From: Candidatus Termititenax aidoneus | GTDB taxonomy: Bacteria > Margulisbacteria > Termititenacia > Termititenacales > Termititenacaceae | Direction of reading: 5' to 3' | NCBI GenBank assembly: GCA_003864455.1 | Contig: BGZN01000006.1 | Coordinates: 1 to 63,448, forward strand | DNA length: 63,448 nucleotides | Shown here: in pieces, positions 26,321-35,156 of the stretch | How positions within the stretch are numbered: the stretch's first letter is position 1 | How the letters are laid out: each line of letters opens with the position of its first letter | The notes under the pieces: generated by a model | Seen by the model: the letters and a program-made list of their open reading frames with translations, nothing else | Database searches by the model: none | Told to the model about the DNA's origin: nothing | Translations under genes and position numbers: made by a program

Positions 26321-27280
26321 TCAATCAAACAACAGTTCTTTTGCCGTACTTAGGCCATTTTTTAGTATTTCTTCACGGGCTTCGGCGAAAGAGTATGTGA
26401 TACTGTCCGAAAAAGAACGGTATTCAAAAAGACCAGAACGGCCTTTGAAACCCTCCGGCGCGGACGGACAAAGTTTGCGGTAAAGCCGCTGGGAAAGAAT
26501 ACAAATCAACACCGCCTCAAGCAAATACTTGACGATGCCGAGATCGAGCAGCCGTGTAAAAGTTTCCAGTGTGTTGCGCGTATGCAGCGTGGCAAAAACC
26601 AAATGGCCGGTCAACGCCGCGCGCACGGCGATTTGCGCTGTCGTTTCGTCGCGAATTTCCCCGATAAAAATAATATCCGGGTCCTGCCGCAAGACCGCGC
26701 GCAGCACTCCGGCGAATCCCAGGTCGCGGGCTTGATTGATCTGCACCTGATTAATGCCTTCCAGTTGATATTCTATAGGGTCTTCAATAGTAATGATGTT
26801 TTTCCGCGCGCGATCCAGTAATTTGAGCAGGGAGTAAAGCGTGGTGGTTTTGCCCGAGCCGGTCGGTCCCGTAACCAGAATAAGGCCGGCTGTTTTGCTG
26901 ATATTGTTTTGCAGCGACGGCAGTATGGCGGATGGCAGACCCAGCGAGCTGGCGTTTAACTGCAAAGATTGTCCCAGCAGGCGCAAAACAATTTTTTCAC
27001 CCCAAAACACCGGCATAACCGACAGGCGCACATCGCGTTCTTGATAAGTAAAACGGCCGTCCTGCACGCCGAATTTATTGGTGTCAATGCCGGCCATTAT
27101 TTTGAGACGCGAAAAAAATTGTTCACGCCCGGCCGCCGGATACCGCCGCCAAACCGCCAGCAGTCCGTCCTCGCGGCAGCGCGCCTGAAAATATTCTTTG
27201 AAAGACTCAATATGTATGTCCGAAATATTTTCCGCCAGACAATGGTCTAGCAAGTCGTTGATTTCTTTGACCGGATTCAT
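26321..27280 (-). CDS. Type II secretion / type IV pilus ATPase (GspE/PilB-like)
   Basis: This cytoplasmic hexameric ATPase drives pseudopilus or pilus assembly. Visible are SDIHIE near residue 20, the Walker A GPTGSGKTTTLYSLL (about 138), the Asp box ITIEDPIEY, Walker B IIFIGEIRDETTAQIAVRAA and the His box TGHLVFATLHTRNT. The N-terminal domain of GspE/PilB is missing, as is an obvious four-Cys zinc site, so at 319 residues it is close to PilT in size. Its partners are presumably the secretin and PilO/N genes 8 kb away. AAAGGAG precedes the ATG. Confidence 0.88.
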   Translation of the reverse strand: MNPVKEINDLLDHCLAENISDIHIESFKEYFQARCREDGLLAVWRRYPAAGREQFFSRLKIMAGIDTNKFGVQDGRFTYQERDVRLSVMPVFWGEKIVLRLLGQSLQLNASSLGLPSAILPSLQNNISKTAGLILVTGPTGSGKTTTLYSLLKLLDRARKNIITIEDPIEYQLEGINQVQINQARDLGFAGVLRAVLRQDPDIIFIGEIRDETTAQIAVRAALTGHLVFATLHTRNTLETFTRLLDLGIVKYLLEAVLICILSQRLYRKLCPSAPEGFKGRSGLFEYRSFSDSITYSFAEAREEILKNGLSTAKELLFD

Positions 27281-27852
27281 GTTTGTACTCCTTTCGTTAT
27301 TTCTCTTGACTTGTCAAAAAATTGTGCTAATCTTTTATCTAGTGATGCCTCTGCCCCTCGCCGGACTGCTAATGCCGGAAAGATAGCAGAGGCATCTTCT
27401 TTATATAACTCAACGTTTGATACGTATGCTGAATGAAATTGGCTTCTTTGTTCGGTTTTTAGTTTTGTTTTTAGGTTTTGTAACGTAAATCTAATATAAT
27501 AAATTTTAACGTTTTTCTGTTTATCGGTGAAAAATATTTTAGAAACATAATTGCTATAGCCTACGAAATTCGGGTGTTCTTTATGGCTTTTATTGACCGG
27601 CTCAGTCCAGGCCAGGATAGCTTTTTGATAAGCAACGGCTAATTTTCTTATAATACGTAAATCAAACCCAGTGTGCCGGATTATTTTATCGAAAGCGTTA
27701 TTAACAAAAGTAGCGTTTTGGCCTGTATTTTCGTTTTGGATTGTTCCAATTCTTGTATATATTTCCCAGGCATCTTCCATAAGCAATTCTTGCTCCGCAA
27801 CCTTTAGCGGTTTTAAGTTTTTTATTTTTTCAACAATATTAAAATTTTGCAT
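27277..27852 (-). CDS. Unknown protein, possibly phage-type polyvalent-domain nuclease fold
   Basis: The 191-residue, AT-rich gene is coupled by ATGA to the start of the GspE-like gene. A central segment, HKEHPNFVGYSNYVSKIFF followed by VKIYYIRFTLQNLKTKL and FHSAYVSNVELYKE, has the pattern of BECR/LPD-type domains found in phage polyvalent and toxin proteins (strand, KEHP loop, strand). No catalytic residues can be confirmed. Codon use differs from its GC-richer neighbours, which suggests acquisition by transfer. The functional reading is speculative. Confidence 0.4.
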   Translation of the reverse strand: MQNFNIVEKIKNLKPLKVAEQELLMEDAWEIYTRIGTIQNENTGQNATFVNNAFDKIIRHTGFDLRIIRKLAVAYQKAILAWTEPVNKSHKEHPNFVGYSNYVSKIFFTDKQKNVKIYYIRFTLQNLKTKLKTEQRSQFHSAYVSNVELYKEDASAIFPALAVRRGAEASLDKRLAQFFDKSREITKGVQT

Positions 27853-27954
27853 AAAATCTCTAACTTTTTACAAAAACTTCCAACATTTTTGCCAACCTAT
27901 ATCTAGATATGCTGCAAGAAAAATGCCAACTTCACGCCGTGGCCGCAACCCGGC

Positions 27955-27984
27955 AAGACAAACACTTTTGCTTGGGTGTATAAT
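27955..27984 (+). promoter_or_regulatory. Putative promoter for the 28011 gene pair
   Basis: A perfect TATAAT at 27979-27984 stands 18 bp after AAGACA (27955-27960). The leader of about 20 nt then contains GAGGTG before ATG 28011. Confidence 0.5.
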
Positions 27985-28010
27985 TGTTTAACCCGTTTTC
28001 GAGGTGCATT

Positions 28011-28181
28011 ATGCTGATTCTTATTATAGGCGCGTGTATGCTGCTGTCCCTGCTGGTAGGCGCGTATATCGCTATTGGTGAAAAGTACAATGCCAGCGAA
28101 GCGACCTGCGCGCTGTTGGTGCTGAACAGTTTCTTTTTAGGTCTGGCGTTTGTCGTCTACGGGCTGACCGAAATTTTCTAA
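28011..28181 (+). CDS. Small two-helix membrane protein
   Basis: The 56-residue product has two hydrophobic helices (LILIIGACMLLSLLVGAYI and LNSFFLGLAFVVYGLTEIF) joined by a short polar loop. I chose ATG 28011 because GAGGTG stands 5 nt upstream. The stop shares one base with the ATG of the GH116 gene, so the two are coupled. It could be an accessory or leader gene for the glycosidase. Confidence 0.55.
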   Translation: MLILIIGACMLLSLLVGAYIAIGEKYNASEATCALLVLNSFFLGLAFVVYGLTEIF

Positions 28182-30466
28182 TGTTTCCGGCAGCGCGTTT
28201 GGCTATACCCAAAAATGCTTACCGCATCGCGCTGCAGCGGCTCGCGCGGCTGAAAACCTTAAAGCCCAAAGCGGATTATCCGATGATCGATTCTTTTCCG
28301 CACGGCGCGCCGCTGGGCGGATTTGGCGCCGGCACTTTTAGCCGCAGTCCTTACGGCGATTTTAATATCTGGCATCTTTTCCCGGGTGTGCATATTGAGG
28401 AGATTTTGGATGTTTGCGGACTGGCGGTTTTTCGCAAAACCAAAAACAAAACCGAAGCATATCCGCTGTCGCTGCGCAGTAAAATCTGGACAAAGAAAAA
28501 GCTGAATCCCAAAAAATGCGAATACGCGGCTTTGTATCCGAAATCGTGGTATCAATACAAAGAGCTGGACGTGGTGGTCGAGCAATTTTCGCCGGTGCTG
28601 CCGCATAATTATAAAGAAACGTCTTACCCGGCGGCCTGTTTCAAAGTGCAGGTCAGCAATAAACAAAAACAGCCGCAGGAGATCGCCGTGTTATTTAGCT
28701 GGCAGAATATTTTGGGCTGGGGTTTTGACAATAGCGGCGCGGCGACCGAGCAAAAATATGTAAAAGATCTTGGCCGCCGCCGCAACAAGCGCGTGGAAGA
28801 TGCGGACTACAAAGGTATTGTTTTTCAGGCAGAGTCCGCGCGCGCGGCGGACACGCTGTCCGGCGAAATGTGCCTGGCGACGTATGCTCCGGAAGGCGCG
28901 CAGGTTTCTTTTTGCACGCAATTTGACGCAGAGAGCGGCGCGCCGGAGATTTGGGAATCTTTTGCGGCGCGGGGTATTTTGCCGGAAAATGTCAGTACAA
29001 AATACGAGCAGCCGGCCGGCGCGCTGGCGGTCAAAGCGTATTTAAATCCCGGAGAGACACTGACGCTGCCTTTCGCGCTGGTCTGGGATATTCCGTTTTG
29101 TCTGCGCGGCAGGGTGCAAAAATATTACACAAAATATTTTGGCGCGGACGGCGAAAATTCTTTTGCCATAGCGCAGGAAGTATTGGAAAATATGGCTAAA
29201 TATTCCGCTGAGATCACGCGCTGGCACAATTCTGTCGCCAAAAAAGTCCCGCCGCGCCTCGTGCCGGCTATGTTCAATGAACTGTATTATCTGGCCGACG
29301 GCGGCAGTATCTGGGACGCGCGCACCGGCTTGTATTCGTATCTGGAGTGTTACGATTATCTTTTTTATGAAACGCTGGACGTGCGTTTTTTCGGCGCGTT
29401 CCCGCTGGCCAAATTCTGGCCGGACATCGAAAAAAGGATCATGCAGGAATTTACTAAAACGATTTTTACAGAGGATTCGGTCAAGATAGATTATCACGCA
29501 CAGGCGGCTGTTTCAGAAAAAATCCTGGTCAGCGGTGAACACAACAAAAAATTTATTCAGCGCGACCTGCGCAAACGCAAAAACGCTTTGCCGCACGATC
29601 TCGGCTCGCCGCTGGAAGCGCCCTGGGAAAAGATCAACGCCTATACCTGGCAGAATGCCAATCGCTGGAAAGACTTAAATTCCAAATACGCGCTGCAGAT
29701 TTACCGCGCTTATTATTATCACGGCAAAAAAGATCATGAGTTTTTGGCGGAATGCTGGCCGGGTCTGCTCAAAGCGGTCGAGTATCTTTCCGCGTTTGAC
29801 ACAGACAACGACGGCCTGCCGGAAAATGAAAATTTTCCCGACCAGACTTTTGACAACTGGCTGATGCGGGGGACTTCCGCGTACTGCGGTATTTTGCGTC
29901 TGGCGTCTTTGCAGGCCGGAGCGCAGATCGCGGAAATACTCGGCGAAAAAGAACAAGCCCAAAAATGGCGGCGGCTGCTTAAAAAAGCCAAAGATTCCTT
30001 AAATCGCAAGCTCTGGAACGGCCGTTATTTTAATTTTGACGAGTTTTCCGGCGATGTCATGGCGGCGCAGTTGGCCGGACAGTGGTTTTTGGAACAAATG
30101 CATTTGCCGGGCGTACTGGAGCCGGAGCAAATAGACGCCGCGTTGAAACATATTTACCGCAGCAATTTTCTCAACGTGGAAAACGGACGGCACGGCTTGG
30201 TCAACGGCCGCACGGCCAAAGGCCAGCCGGTGAAAGTTGCGCAGGGCAATGACGCCTGGACCGGCGTGAACTACGCGTTTGCCGGACACTTGCTCCTGCG
30301 CGGCCGGAGAAAAAAGGCGGAAAAACTATTGCGGCGCGTCAACAGCCTGCTTTACAAAAAAGGCATGTTATTCCGCACGCCGGAGAGCTGGGACAGCCGC
30401 GGCAGATTTGTCTCGTCTATGTATATGCGCCCGGGCGTGATCTGGGCGCTGGCGGACTGGTATTAA
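28181..30466 (+). CDS. GH116-family glycosidase (GBA2/bile-acid beta-glucosidase type)
   Basis: The 761-residue enzyme has the N-terminal beta-sandwich signature GGFGAGTFSRSPYGDFNIWH near residue 48. The (alpha/alpha)6 barrel signatures are NELYYLADGGSIWD with YLECYDYLFYETLDVRFFGA (the Glu being the likely nucleophile), QTFDNWLMRGTSAYCG (the Asp the likely acid/base) and DAWTGVNYAFAGHLL with ESWD. Family GH116 cleaves beta-glucosides, beta-xylosides or glucosylceramide. No signal peptide is visible, so it would be cytoplasmic. It is translated by coupling to the small membrane gene. The substrate is unknown. Confidence 0.88.
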   Translation: MFPAARLAIPKNAYRIALQRLARLKTLKPKADYPMIDSFPHGAPLGGFGAGTFSRSPYGDFNIWHLFPGVHIEEILDVCGLAVFRKTKNKTEAYPLSLRSKIWTKKKLNPKKCEYAALYPKSWYQYKELDVVVEQFSPVLPHNYKETSYPAACFKVQVSNKQKQPQEIAVLFSWQNILGWGFDNSGAATEQKYVKDLGRRRNKRVEDADYKGIVFQAESARAADTLSGEMCLATYAPEGAQVSFCTQFDAESGAPEIWESFAARGILPENVSTKYEQPAGALAVKAYLNPGETLTLPFALVWDIPFCLRGRVQKYYTKYFGADGENSFAIAQEVLENMAKYSAEITRWHNSVAKKVPPRLVPAMFNELYYLADGGSIWDARTGLYSYLECYDYLFYETLDVRFFGAFPLAKFWPDIEKRIMQEFTKTIFTEDSVKIDYHAQAAVSEKILVSGEHNKKFIQRDLRKRKNALPHDLGSPLEAPWEKINAYTWQNANRWKDLNSKYALQIYRAYYYHGKKDHEFLAECWPGLLKAVEYLSAFDTDNDGLPENENFPDQTFDNWLMRGTSAYCGILRLASLQAGAQIAEILGEKEQAQKWRRLLKKAKDSLNRKLWNGRYFNFDEFSGDVMAAQLAGQWFLEQMHLPGVLEPEQIDAALKHIYRSNFLNVENGRHGLVNGRTAKGQPVKVAQGNDAWTGVNYAFAGHLLLRGRRKKAEKLLRRVNSLLYKKGMLFRTPESWDSRGRFVSSMYMRPGVIWALADWY

Positions 30467-30843
30467 ACCCATTTAGTCGGCAGATTCTTATTAAAAGCTT
30501 TCAGCATATTCAACAAAGCCTTTTGTAAATCCGGAGGCACTTTTTTTAATTCACACAAAATCTGCCGTTCAAAACTATGCTGTTTTAGCACAGTTGGGTT
30601 GCCGGGCAGTTCGTTTAAAGAGCTAAACCACCAATCCATGTTTACGCCGTATTTTTGATTGATGCGCAGGAGCGTCAGCAGGTGAGGCAGGCGGTGTCCT
30701 TTCAGGAAACGAAAATATTCACTGACCGCCATATCCAGACTGTCCGCCGCGGCTTCTATTGTCTCGCCGCTGTTCTGGCGCAGCAGAGACAGCTTCTCAC
30801 TGAGGAGAAGTTTCAGGTCGGCGCTGGTAAATTCTTTAGACAT
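30463..30843 (-). CDS. Helix-turn-helix (XRE-like) regulator
   Basis: The 126-residue protein has a Cro/cI-type HTH in residues about 8-65 (LSEKLSLLRQNSGETIEAAA, then AVSEYFRFLKGHRLPHLLTL) followed by NQKYGVNMDWW, common in phage-type repressors. The C-terminal 45 residues are helical. It is convergent with the GH116 gene, with stops overlapping by 4 nt, and divergent from the collar-like gene at 30992, which it may control. Confidence 0.7.
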   Translation of the reverse strand: MSKEFTSADLKLLLSEKLSLLRQNSGETIEAAADSLDMAVSEYFRFLKGHRLPHLLTLLRINQKYGVNMDWWFSSLNELPGNPTVLKQHSFERQILCELKKVPPDLQKALLNMLKAFNKNLPTKWV

Positions 30844-30991
30844 GCTAAAAACTTTTTTAAATTTAACCTGTTAGTCGCCAAATTTATAAATGGCAAACAG
30901 CGCAGAAATTTTTTGACCGTATTGCCACTGACGCAAAGTAAAAACCCCGCTTACAATCAATAATAACAAAATTTTAAAGGGGGGTATTTTT

Positions 30992-31969
30992 ATGACAATA
31001 GCCACAGGCGAACGGATGTATGCGTCAGACATTAATAATCTGATTTTTTTCCCGATAGGCACTATTTTGCAATTTAGCGGCAGTGAGTACACCAGATTGA
31101 CCAATGCTCGAACGGCAGACAACAAAGTGATTTGGACGCTGTGTAATGGAACACCTGTTAATGGAATAACTGTTCCAAATTTGGTGGACAAATTCTTGCG
31201 CGGCGCGGCCAGCTCCGGCACAACTGCCGGCGCGGACAGCCAGAGCGTAACCATAACCTCCACTAATCTCCCCGAGCACACTCACGGAGTAGGCACATTG
31301 TCTATGTCCGCACTTTCCGCAACTGAATTGCCCGTGTCCGGATTATCCGCATCAGGACTTTCCATATCTGGACAGACTATTTCCGGCCTGTCTATAAGCG
31401 GTCTATCCGTGGATACTAGCGGAGCGCATACACATTCCGGCACTGGCACAACAAATACCGGTAGCGGCGGACATACGCATAGTGTTTCAGGAAACACAGG
31501 TGAGATGAGCGGAGACACTTATGGTGAATTTTCTGTTGCATCTGATCGCGGCATGATTCGTAGCAATACTGGGGTTTGTTCTGGCCGGGCGGTTAAAGGA
31601 ACATACTACTCTGACGGCTCAACAGACACTCAAAATGGCGTTAGCGGAAATGGCGTCAAAATAAATTTATCTCACACACATGACTTTTCATTCTCTACTT
31701 CTGAAAACGGCGGAACACATGCTCACGATGTTAATGTAAATATTCCCGAAGGCGGTTCGCACTCGCACACTATTAGCGGCGGGACTATTTCTAGCGGGAC
31801 TATTTCCGGCGGAACTATCACCGGCAGCATTACCGGCGGCACGGTCAGCGGCAGCATCGACGCCGGCGCTATTACCGGTTCGACAGAGAGCGCCGGCTCC
31901 GGTTCGGCGCTCACTATTAACACTTTGCCGAGTTATTATACTGTAGTCTATATAATGAAAGTGGCGTGA
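30992..31969 (+). CDS. Phage tail-collar-like fibrous protein
   Basis: The 325-residue protein begins with a collar-type head, FPIGTILQFSGSEYTRL and PNLVDKFLRGAASSG, like short-tail-fibre receptor-binding domains. NLPEHTHGVGTL and GAHTHSGTG are HxH motifs that in T4-type fibres bind iron. Two low-complexity blocks follow, SGLSASGLSISGQTISGLS and GTISSGTISGGTITGSITGG, with period 5-6, typical of thin triple-stranded fibres. It ends LPSYYTVVYIMKVA, the usual collar-domain end. AAAGGGGGG precedes the ATG. It stands alone among host genes, so it is either a phage relic or an adhesin. Confidence 0.65.
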   Translation: MTIATGERMYASDINNLIFFPIGTILQFSGSEYTRLTNARTADNKVIWTLCNGTPVNGITVPNLVDKFLRGAASSGTTAGADSQSVTITSTNLPEHTHGVGTLSMSALSATELPVSGLSASGLSISGQTISGLSISGLSVDTSGAHTHSGTGTTNTGSGGHTHSVSGNTGEMSGDTYGEFSVASDRGMIRSNTGVCSGRAVKGTYYSDGSTDTQNGVSGNGVKINLSHTHDFSFSTSENGGTHAHDVNVNIPEGGSHSHTISGGTISSGTISGGTITGSITGGTVSGSIDAGAITGSTESAGSGSALTINTLPSYYTVVYIMKVA

Positions 31970-31978
31970 TTTTTACGC

Positions 31979-33496
31979 TTAAATATTTGACGTCCTTTGC
32001 TGGCTGCTTCTGCCCGGCCATTTGCGCCGCGGATAATCCGTCCGGTAATGCGCGCCGCGGCTTTCTTTGCGCCGCAAAGCTCCGCGCACGCAGAGTTTTG
32101 CGCAAAGCCGCAAATTATTTTCTTCCGGCGAACTGTCGGGCAGACTCTGTAAACTTTCTAGGGCTGCGGTCAATCCGGTTTGAGTGCGGATAATACCGGC
32201 CTGCCGCCACATAATTTCCTGAATGGCCGCGCGAATATTGGCGGATCGATTTATTTTGACCTCGTCAATATTTCCGGCGAAAACTTTTTCGCCGGAGCGG
32301 TCTTGCAAAGCAGCCGCGGCCGCGCGCCGGCCAAAAACCAAACCTTCCAGCAGTGAGTTGCTGGCCAGACGATTTGCGCCGTGCACGCCGGTCGACGCGC
32401 ATTCTCCGCAGGCCAGCAGTCCGCGAATATTTGTCCGGCCGTGAATATCCGTAGCGATGCCGCCCATAGAATAATGCGCCGCCGGCACGACAGGCACGAG
32501 GTCTTTGGCGACATTGATGCGCAGATCCTGGCATTGCCGGTAAATCGACGGAAAACGCGCCGGAATATCTATCGCCGCCGTTGTAAAATCCAGCAGCACG
32601 TGGTCGGAATTGGTTTTCTGCATTTCAGAAACGATAGCGCGGGTTACCACATCGCGCGGCGCCAGTTCCGCATAAGAATGATAGTCCGGCATGAAACGGC
32701 GGCGCAGGACATTGCGCAGCACAGCTCCCTCGCCGCGCACCGCTTCGGAAATCAAAAACTGACTTTCATGCGGACGCGGATCGTAAAGCGAAGTCGGGTG
32801 AAACTGCACAAACTCCAGATCACGGATTTTTGCTCCAGCGCGGTAAGCTAAAGCGATGCCGTCGCCGCTCAAGCCGGAAAAATTAGTATTGTATTTGAAA
32901 ATCTGCACATAGCCGCCGGTCGCCAGAATTGTCTGGCGCGCCAGCACAACAAATTGCCGGCCGTCTTGTAAAAAAATCCCGCCGTGGCAGCGGCCGCGCT
33001 CCATCAACAACTGCAAGCATTGCGCCTGGGAATAAAGCGTCAAATTGCCGCGGTCATTTTTTTGTAAAAATTGCCGCATGCCGCGCTCCACTTCCGCGCC
33101 GGTGGAATCGCCGGCATGCAAAATGCGCCGATGCGAATGCGCGGCTTCCTGACCGAGTATCAGGCCATTGTCGTCGCGGTCAAAAAACACACCCATTTCC
33201 AGCATTTCCTGGACACAGGGAATGCTTTCAGCGACCAAAACGCGCACGGCTTTTTTGGCGCAAAGTCCGGCTCCGGCATACAACGTGTCGCGGTAATGAA
33301 AAGCCGGCCGGTCGGTTTTGTCCATGACCACGGCGATACCGCCCTGCGCCAACTGCGTGCTGCTGATATTTGGCGAGCCTTTGTGCGCCAGTGCGACGCG
33401 TCCGCCTTTGACCGCTTCGATCGCAGCCGAAAGTCCGGCGATGCCGGCGCCGACGATCAAAACGTCGGTTTGGCGAATGTCTTTTATCCTGTGCAC
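31979..33496 (-). CDS. nadB: L-aspartate oxidase NadB
   Basis: This FAD enzyme makes iminoaspartate, the first step of de novo NAD synthesis. DVLIVGAGIAGLSAAIEA is the FAD-binding start, SSTQLAQGGIAVVM and QEAAHSHRRILHAGDSTG follow, and FVQFHPTSL, EAVRGEGAVLRN and ASTGVHGANRLASNSLLEG are diagnostic. The start is uncertain. I list GTG 33496, but GTG 33541 would add 15 residues and overlap the divergent UDP-glucose dehydrogenase start. nadA and nadC are not in the window. Confidence 0.93.
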   Translation of the reverse strand: MHRIKDIRQTDVLIVGAGIAGLSAAIEAVKGGRVALAHKGSPNISSTQLAQGGIAVVMDKTDRPAFHYRDTLYAGAGLCAKKAVRVLVAESIPCVQEMLEMGVFFDRDDNGLILGQEAAHSHRRILHAGDSTGAEVERGMRQFLQKNDRGNLTLYSQAQCLQLLMERGRCHGGIFLQDGRQFVVLARQTILATGGYVQIFKYNTNFSGLSGDGIALAYRAGAKIRDLEFVQFHPTSLYDPRPHESQFLISEAVRGEGAVLRNVLRRRFMPDYHSYAELAPRDVVTRAIVSEMQKTNSDHVLLDFTTAAIDIPARFPSIYRQCQDLRINVAKDLVPVVPAAHYSMGGIATDIHGRTNIRGLLACGECASTGVHGANRLASNSLLEGLVFGRRAAAAALQDRSGEKVFAGNIDEVKINRSANIRAAIQEIMWRQAGIIRTQTGLTAALESLQSLPDSSPEENNLRLCAKLCVRGALRRKESRGAHYRTDYPRRKWPGRSSQQRTSNI

Positions 33497-33518
33497 GGTT
33501 ATTGTATCATACTCCCCT

Positions 33519-34826
33519 ATGAAACTTTGCGTAATAGGCACCGGCTATGTCGGTTTGGTTGACGGGACTTGTTTTGCGGAAACTGGCAACACTGTGGTCT
33601 GCGTGGACACCGACAAAACAAAAATTGACGCGCTGCTATCCGGCCAAATCCCGATTTACGAACCCGGGCTGGAAACGCTGGTCAAGAAAAATGTCGAGAA
33701 AAAAAGATTGTCTTTTTCTACCGCTGTTCAGGCCGCCGTGCAAAACGCGGATATTTGTTTTATCTCGGTGGGCACGCCGCCCGGCGAGGACGGCTCGGCT
33801 GATTTGCAATATGTGCTGGCCGCGGCCAAAGCTATCGGCGAAAGTCTTAACGGCTACAAAGTGATCGTGGACAAATCCACTGTGCCGGTCGGCACTGCGG
33901 ACAAAGTAAAAAAAGTAATTGCCGCGGAAACCAAACAGGCGTTTGACGTGGTGTCCAATCCGGAGTTTCTCAAGGAAGGCGCGGCGATTGAAGATTTTTT
34001 GAAACCAGACCGCATCGTAATCGGCACAGACAGCGAAAGAGCGTTCAAGGTCATGGAAACTCTTTACGCGCCGTTTGTGCGTACCGGCGCGCCGATTATC
34101 CGCATGTCCACGCGTTCCGCCGAACTGACCAAATACGCCGCCAACGCTATGCTGGCCACGCGCATTTCTTTCATGAATGATTTGGCCAATCTTTGCGAAC
34201 TGGTTGGCGCTGATATTGATATGGTGCGGCAGGGGCTGGGTTCTGATCCGCGCGTGGGCAAAAGATTTTTGTTCCCGGGTATAGGCTACGGCGGCTCCTG
34301 TTTTCCCAAAGACGTCAAGGCGATTATTCGCACGGCGCAGGATAACGGCTACACGCTGGAGCTTTTGCAGGCTGTGGAAAATGTCAACGAAAAACAAAAA
34401 CAAGTTTTGGCCGCGAAAATAAAAAAACATTTCGGCAGTCTGTCCGGCCGGAAATTTGCGGTGTGGGGCTTGTCTTTTAAACCACAAACCGACGACATGC
34501 GCGAAGCGCCGGCAATTGTTATTATCGAGGAACTGCTGAAAAGCGGCGCGCAGGTCAGCGCGCATGATCCCGAAGCGCTGCGTGAGGCCAAGAAAATTTT
34601 TGGCGCGCGGATAGATTATCAGACCGACAATTATGCCGCGCTGGACAAAGCCGACGCGCTGCTGATTTTGACCGAGTGGAGCGAATACCGCGAGCCGGAT
34701 TTTGCCAGAATCAAAAGCCTGTTGAAAACCCCGGTCATTTTTGACGGGCGGAATATTTTCAATCCGGCTTTAATGAAAGAACAGGGCTTCAAGTATTATG
34801 CGATTGGCAGGCAAGAGGCAGAATAG
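33519..34826 (+). CDS. ugd: UDP-glucose 6-dehydrogenase
   Basis: This NAD-dependent enzyme makes UDP-glucuronate for surface polysaccharides. KLCVIGTGYVGLVDGTCFAE is the Rossmann start, NPEFLKEGAAIEDFLKPDRI the middle, GYGGSCFPKDVKAI contains the catalytic Cys (about residue 260) and WGLSFKPQTDDMREAP starts the C-terminal domain. The 435-residue length is standard. There is no Shine-Dalgarno sequence. TATCAT ends 8 nt before the ATG, so translation may be leaderless. Confidence 0.95.
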   Translation: MKLCVIGTGYVGLVDGTCFAETGNTVVCVDTDKTKIDALLSGQIPIYEPGLETLVKKNVEKKRLSFSTAVQAAVQNADICFISVGTPPGEDGSADLQYVLAAAKAIGESLNGYKVIVDKSTVPVGTADKVKKVIAAETKQAFDVVSNPEFLKEGAAIEDFLKPDRIVIGTDSERAFKVMETLYAPFVRTGAPIIRMSTRSAELTKYAANAMLATRISFMNDLANLCELVGADIDMVRQGLGSDPRVGKRFLFPGIGYGGSCFPKDVKAIIRTAQDNGYTLELLQAVENVNEKQKQVLAAKIKKHFGSLSGRKFAVWGLSFKPQTDDMREAPAIVIIEELLKSGAQVSAHDPEALREAKKIFGARIDYQTDNYAALDKADALLILTEWSEYREPDFARIKSLLKTPVIFDGRNIFNPALMKEQGFKYYAIGRQEAE

Positions 34827-34865
34827 CCAATTTCTCAAAAATCTTTTAAAATAAACAGGCGTGCT

Positions 34866-34940
34866 GGCCTCATCGTCTAATGGTTAGGACGCGAGATTCT
34901 CAATCTCGCAATAGGGGTTCGATTCCCCTTGAGGCTGCCA
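34866..34940 (+). tRNA. tRNA-Glu (CTC)
   Basis: The acceptor stem GGCCTCA pairs with TGAGGCT. The D arm begins GTCTAATGG, the anticodon stem CGAGA/TCTCG encloses loop TTCTCAA, giving anticodon CTC, and the T arm is AGGGG-TTCGATT-CCCCT. CCA is encoded. Its 3' end is the likely phage integration target, because phage genes lie immediately downstream and its last bases recur in the following repeats. Confidence 0.93.
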
Positions 34941-35058
34941 AGCGCGGTTTTCAATACGCGCGTAGGCGTGCCGGACGCATTGGCGGACGGCCTGCCAAGC
35001 GCGGTTTTCAATACGCGCGCAGGCGTGCCGGACGCATTGGCGGACGGCCTGCCAAGCG
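34935..35058 (+). repeat. 57-bp tandem repeats starting at the tRNA-Glu 3' end
   Basis: Units at 34935-34991 and 34992-35048 differ by one base (T/C), and a 10-bp partial third unit follows at 35049-35058. Each begins with the CTGCCA that ends the tRNA and contains a GCGCG...CGCGC hairpin and a GGCGTGCCGG stretch. A perfect GCGTGC-AAA-GCACGC hairpin (35056-35070) closes the array. It may mark the attachment site or a small repeat RNA. The open frames through it look spurious. Confidence 0.85.
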
Positions 35059-35156
35059 TGCAAAGCACGCGACGTAAGCGCGGTTTTCCCTAAAATATTT
35101 GCAATAATTTTGCGCTGCTGACGATAAAACAGTAAACTTTAATAAAGGAGATTTTT

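Noticed and set aside
34935-35058. CRISPR array
   Set aside because: Units are contiguous with no spacers, only two full copies, and no cas genes; no CRISPR was found anywhere in the window.
34880-35077. Open frames on both strands through tRNA-Glu and the 57-bp repeats
   Set aside because: The plus frame is translated tRNA plus two copies of the repeat (QYARRRAGRIGGRPAKRG twice); nothing supports expression.
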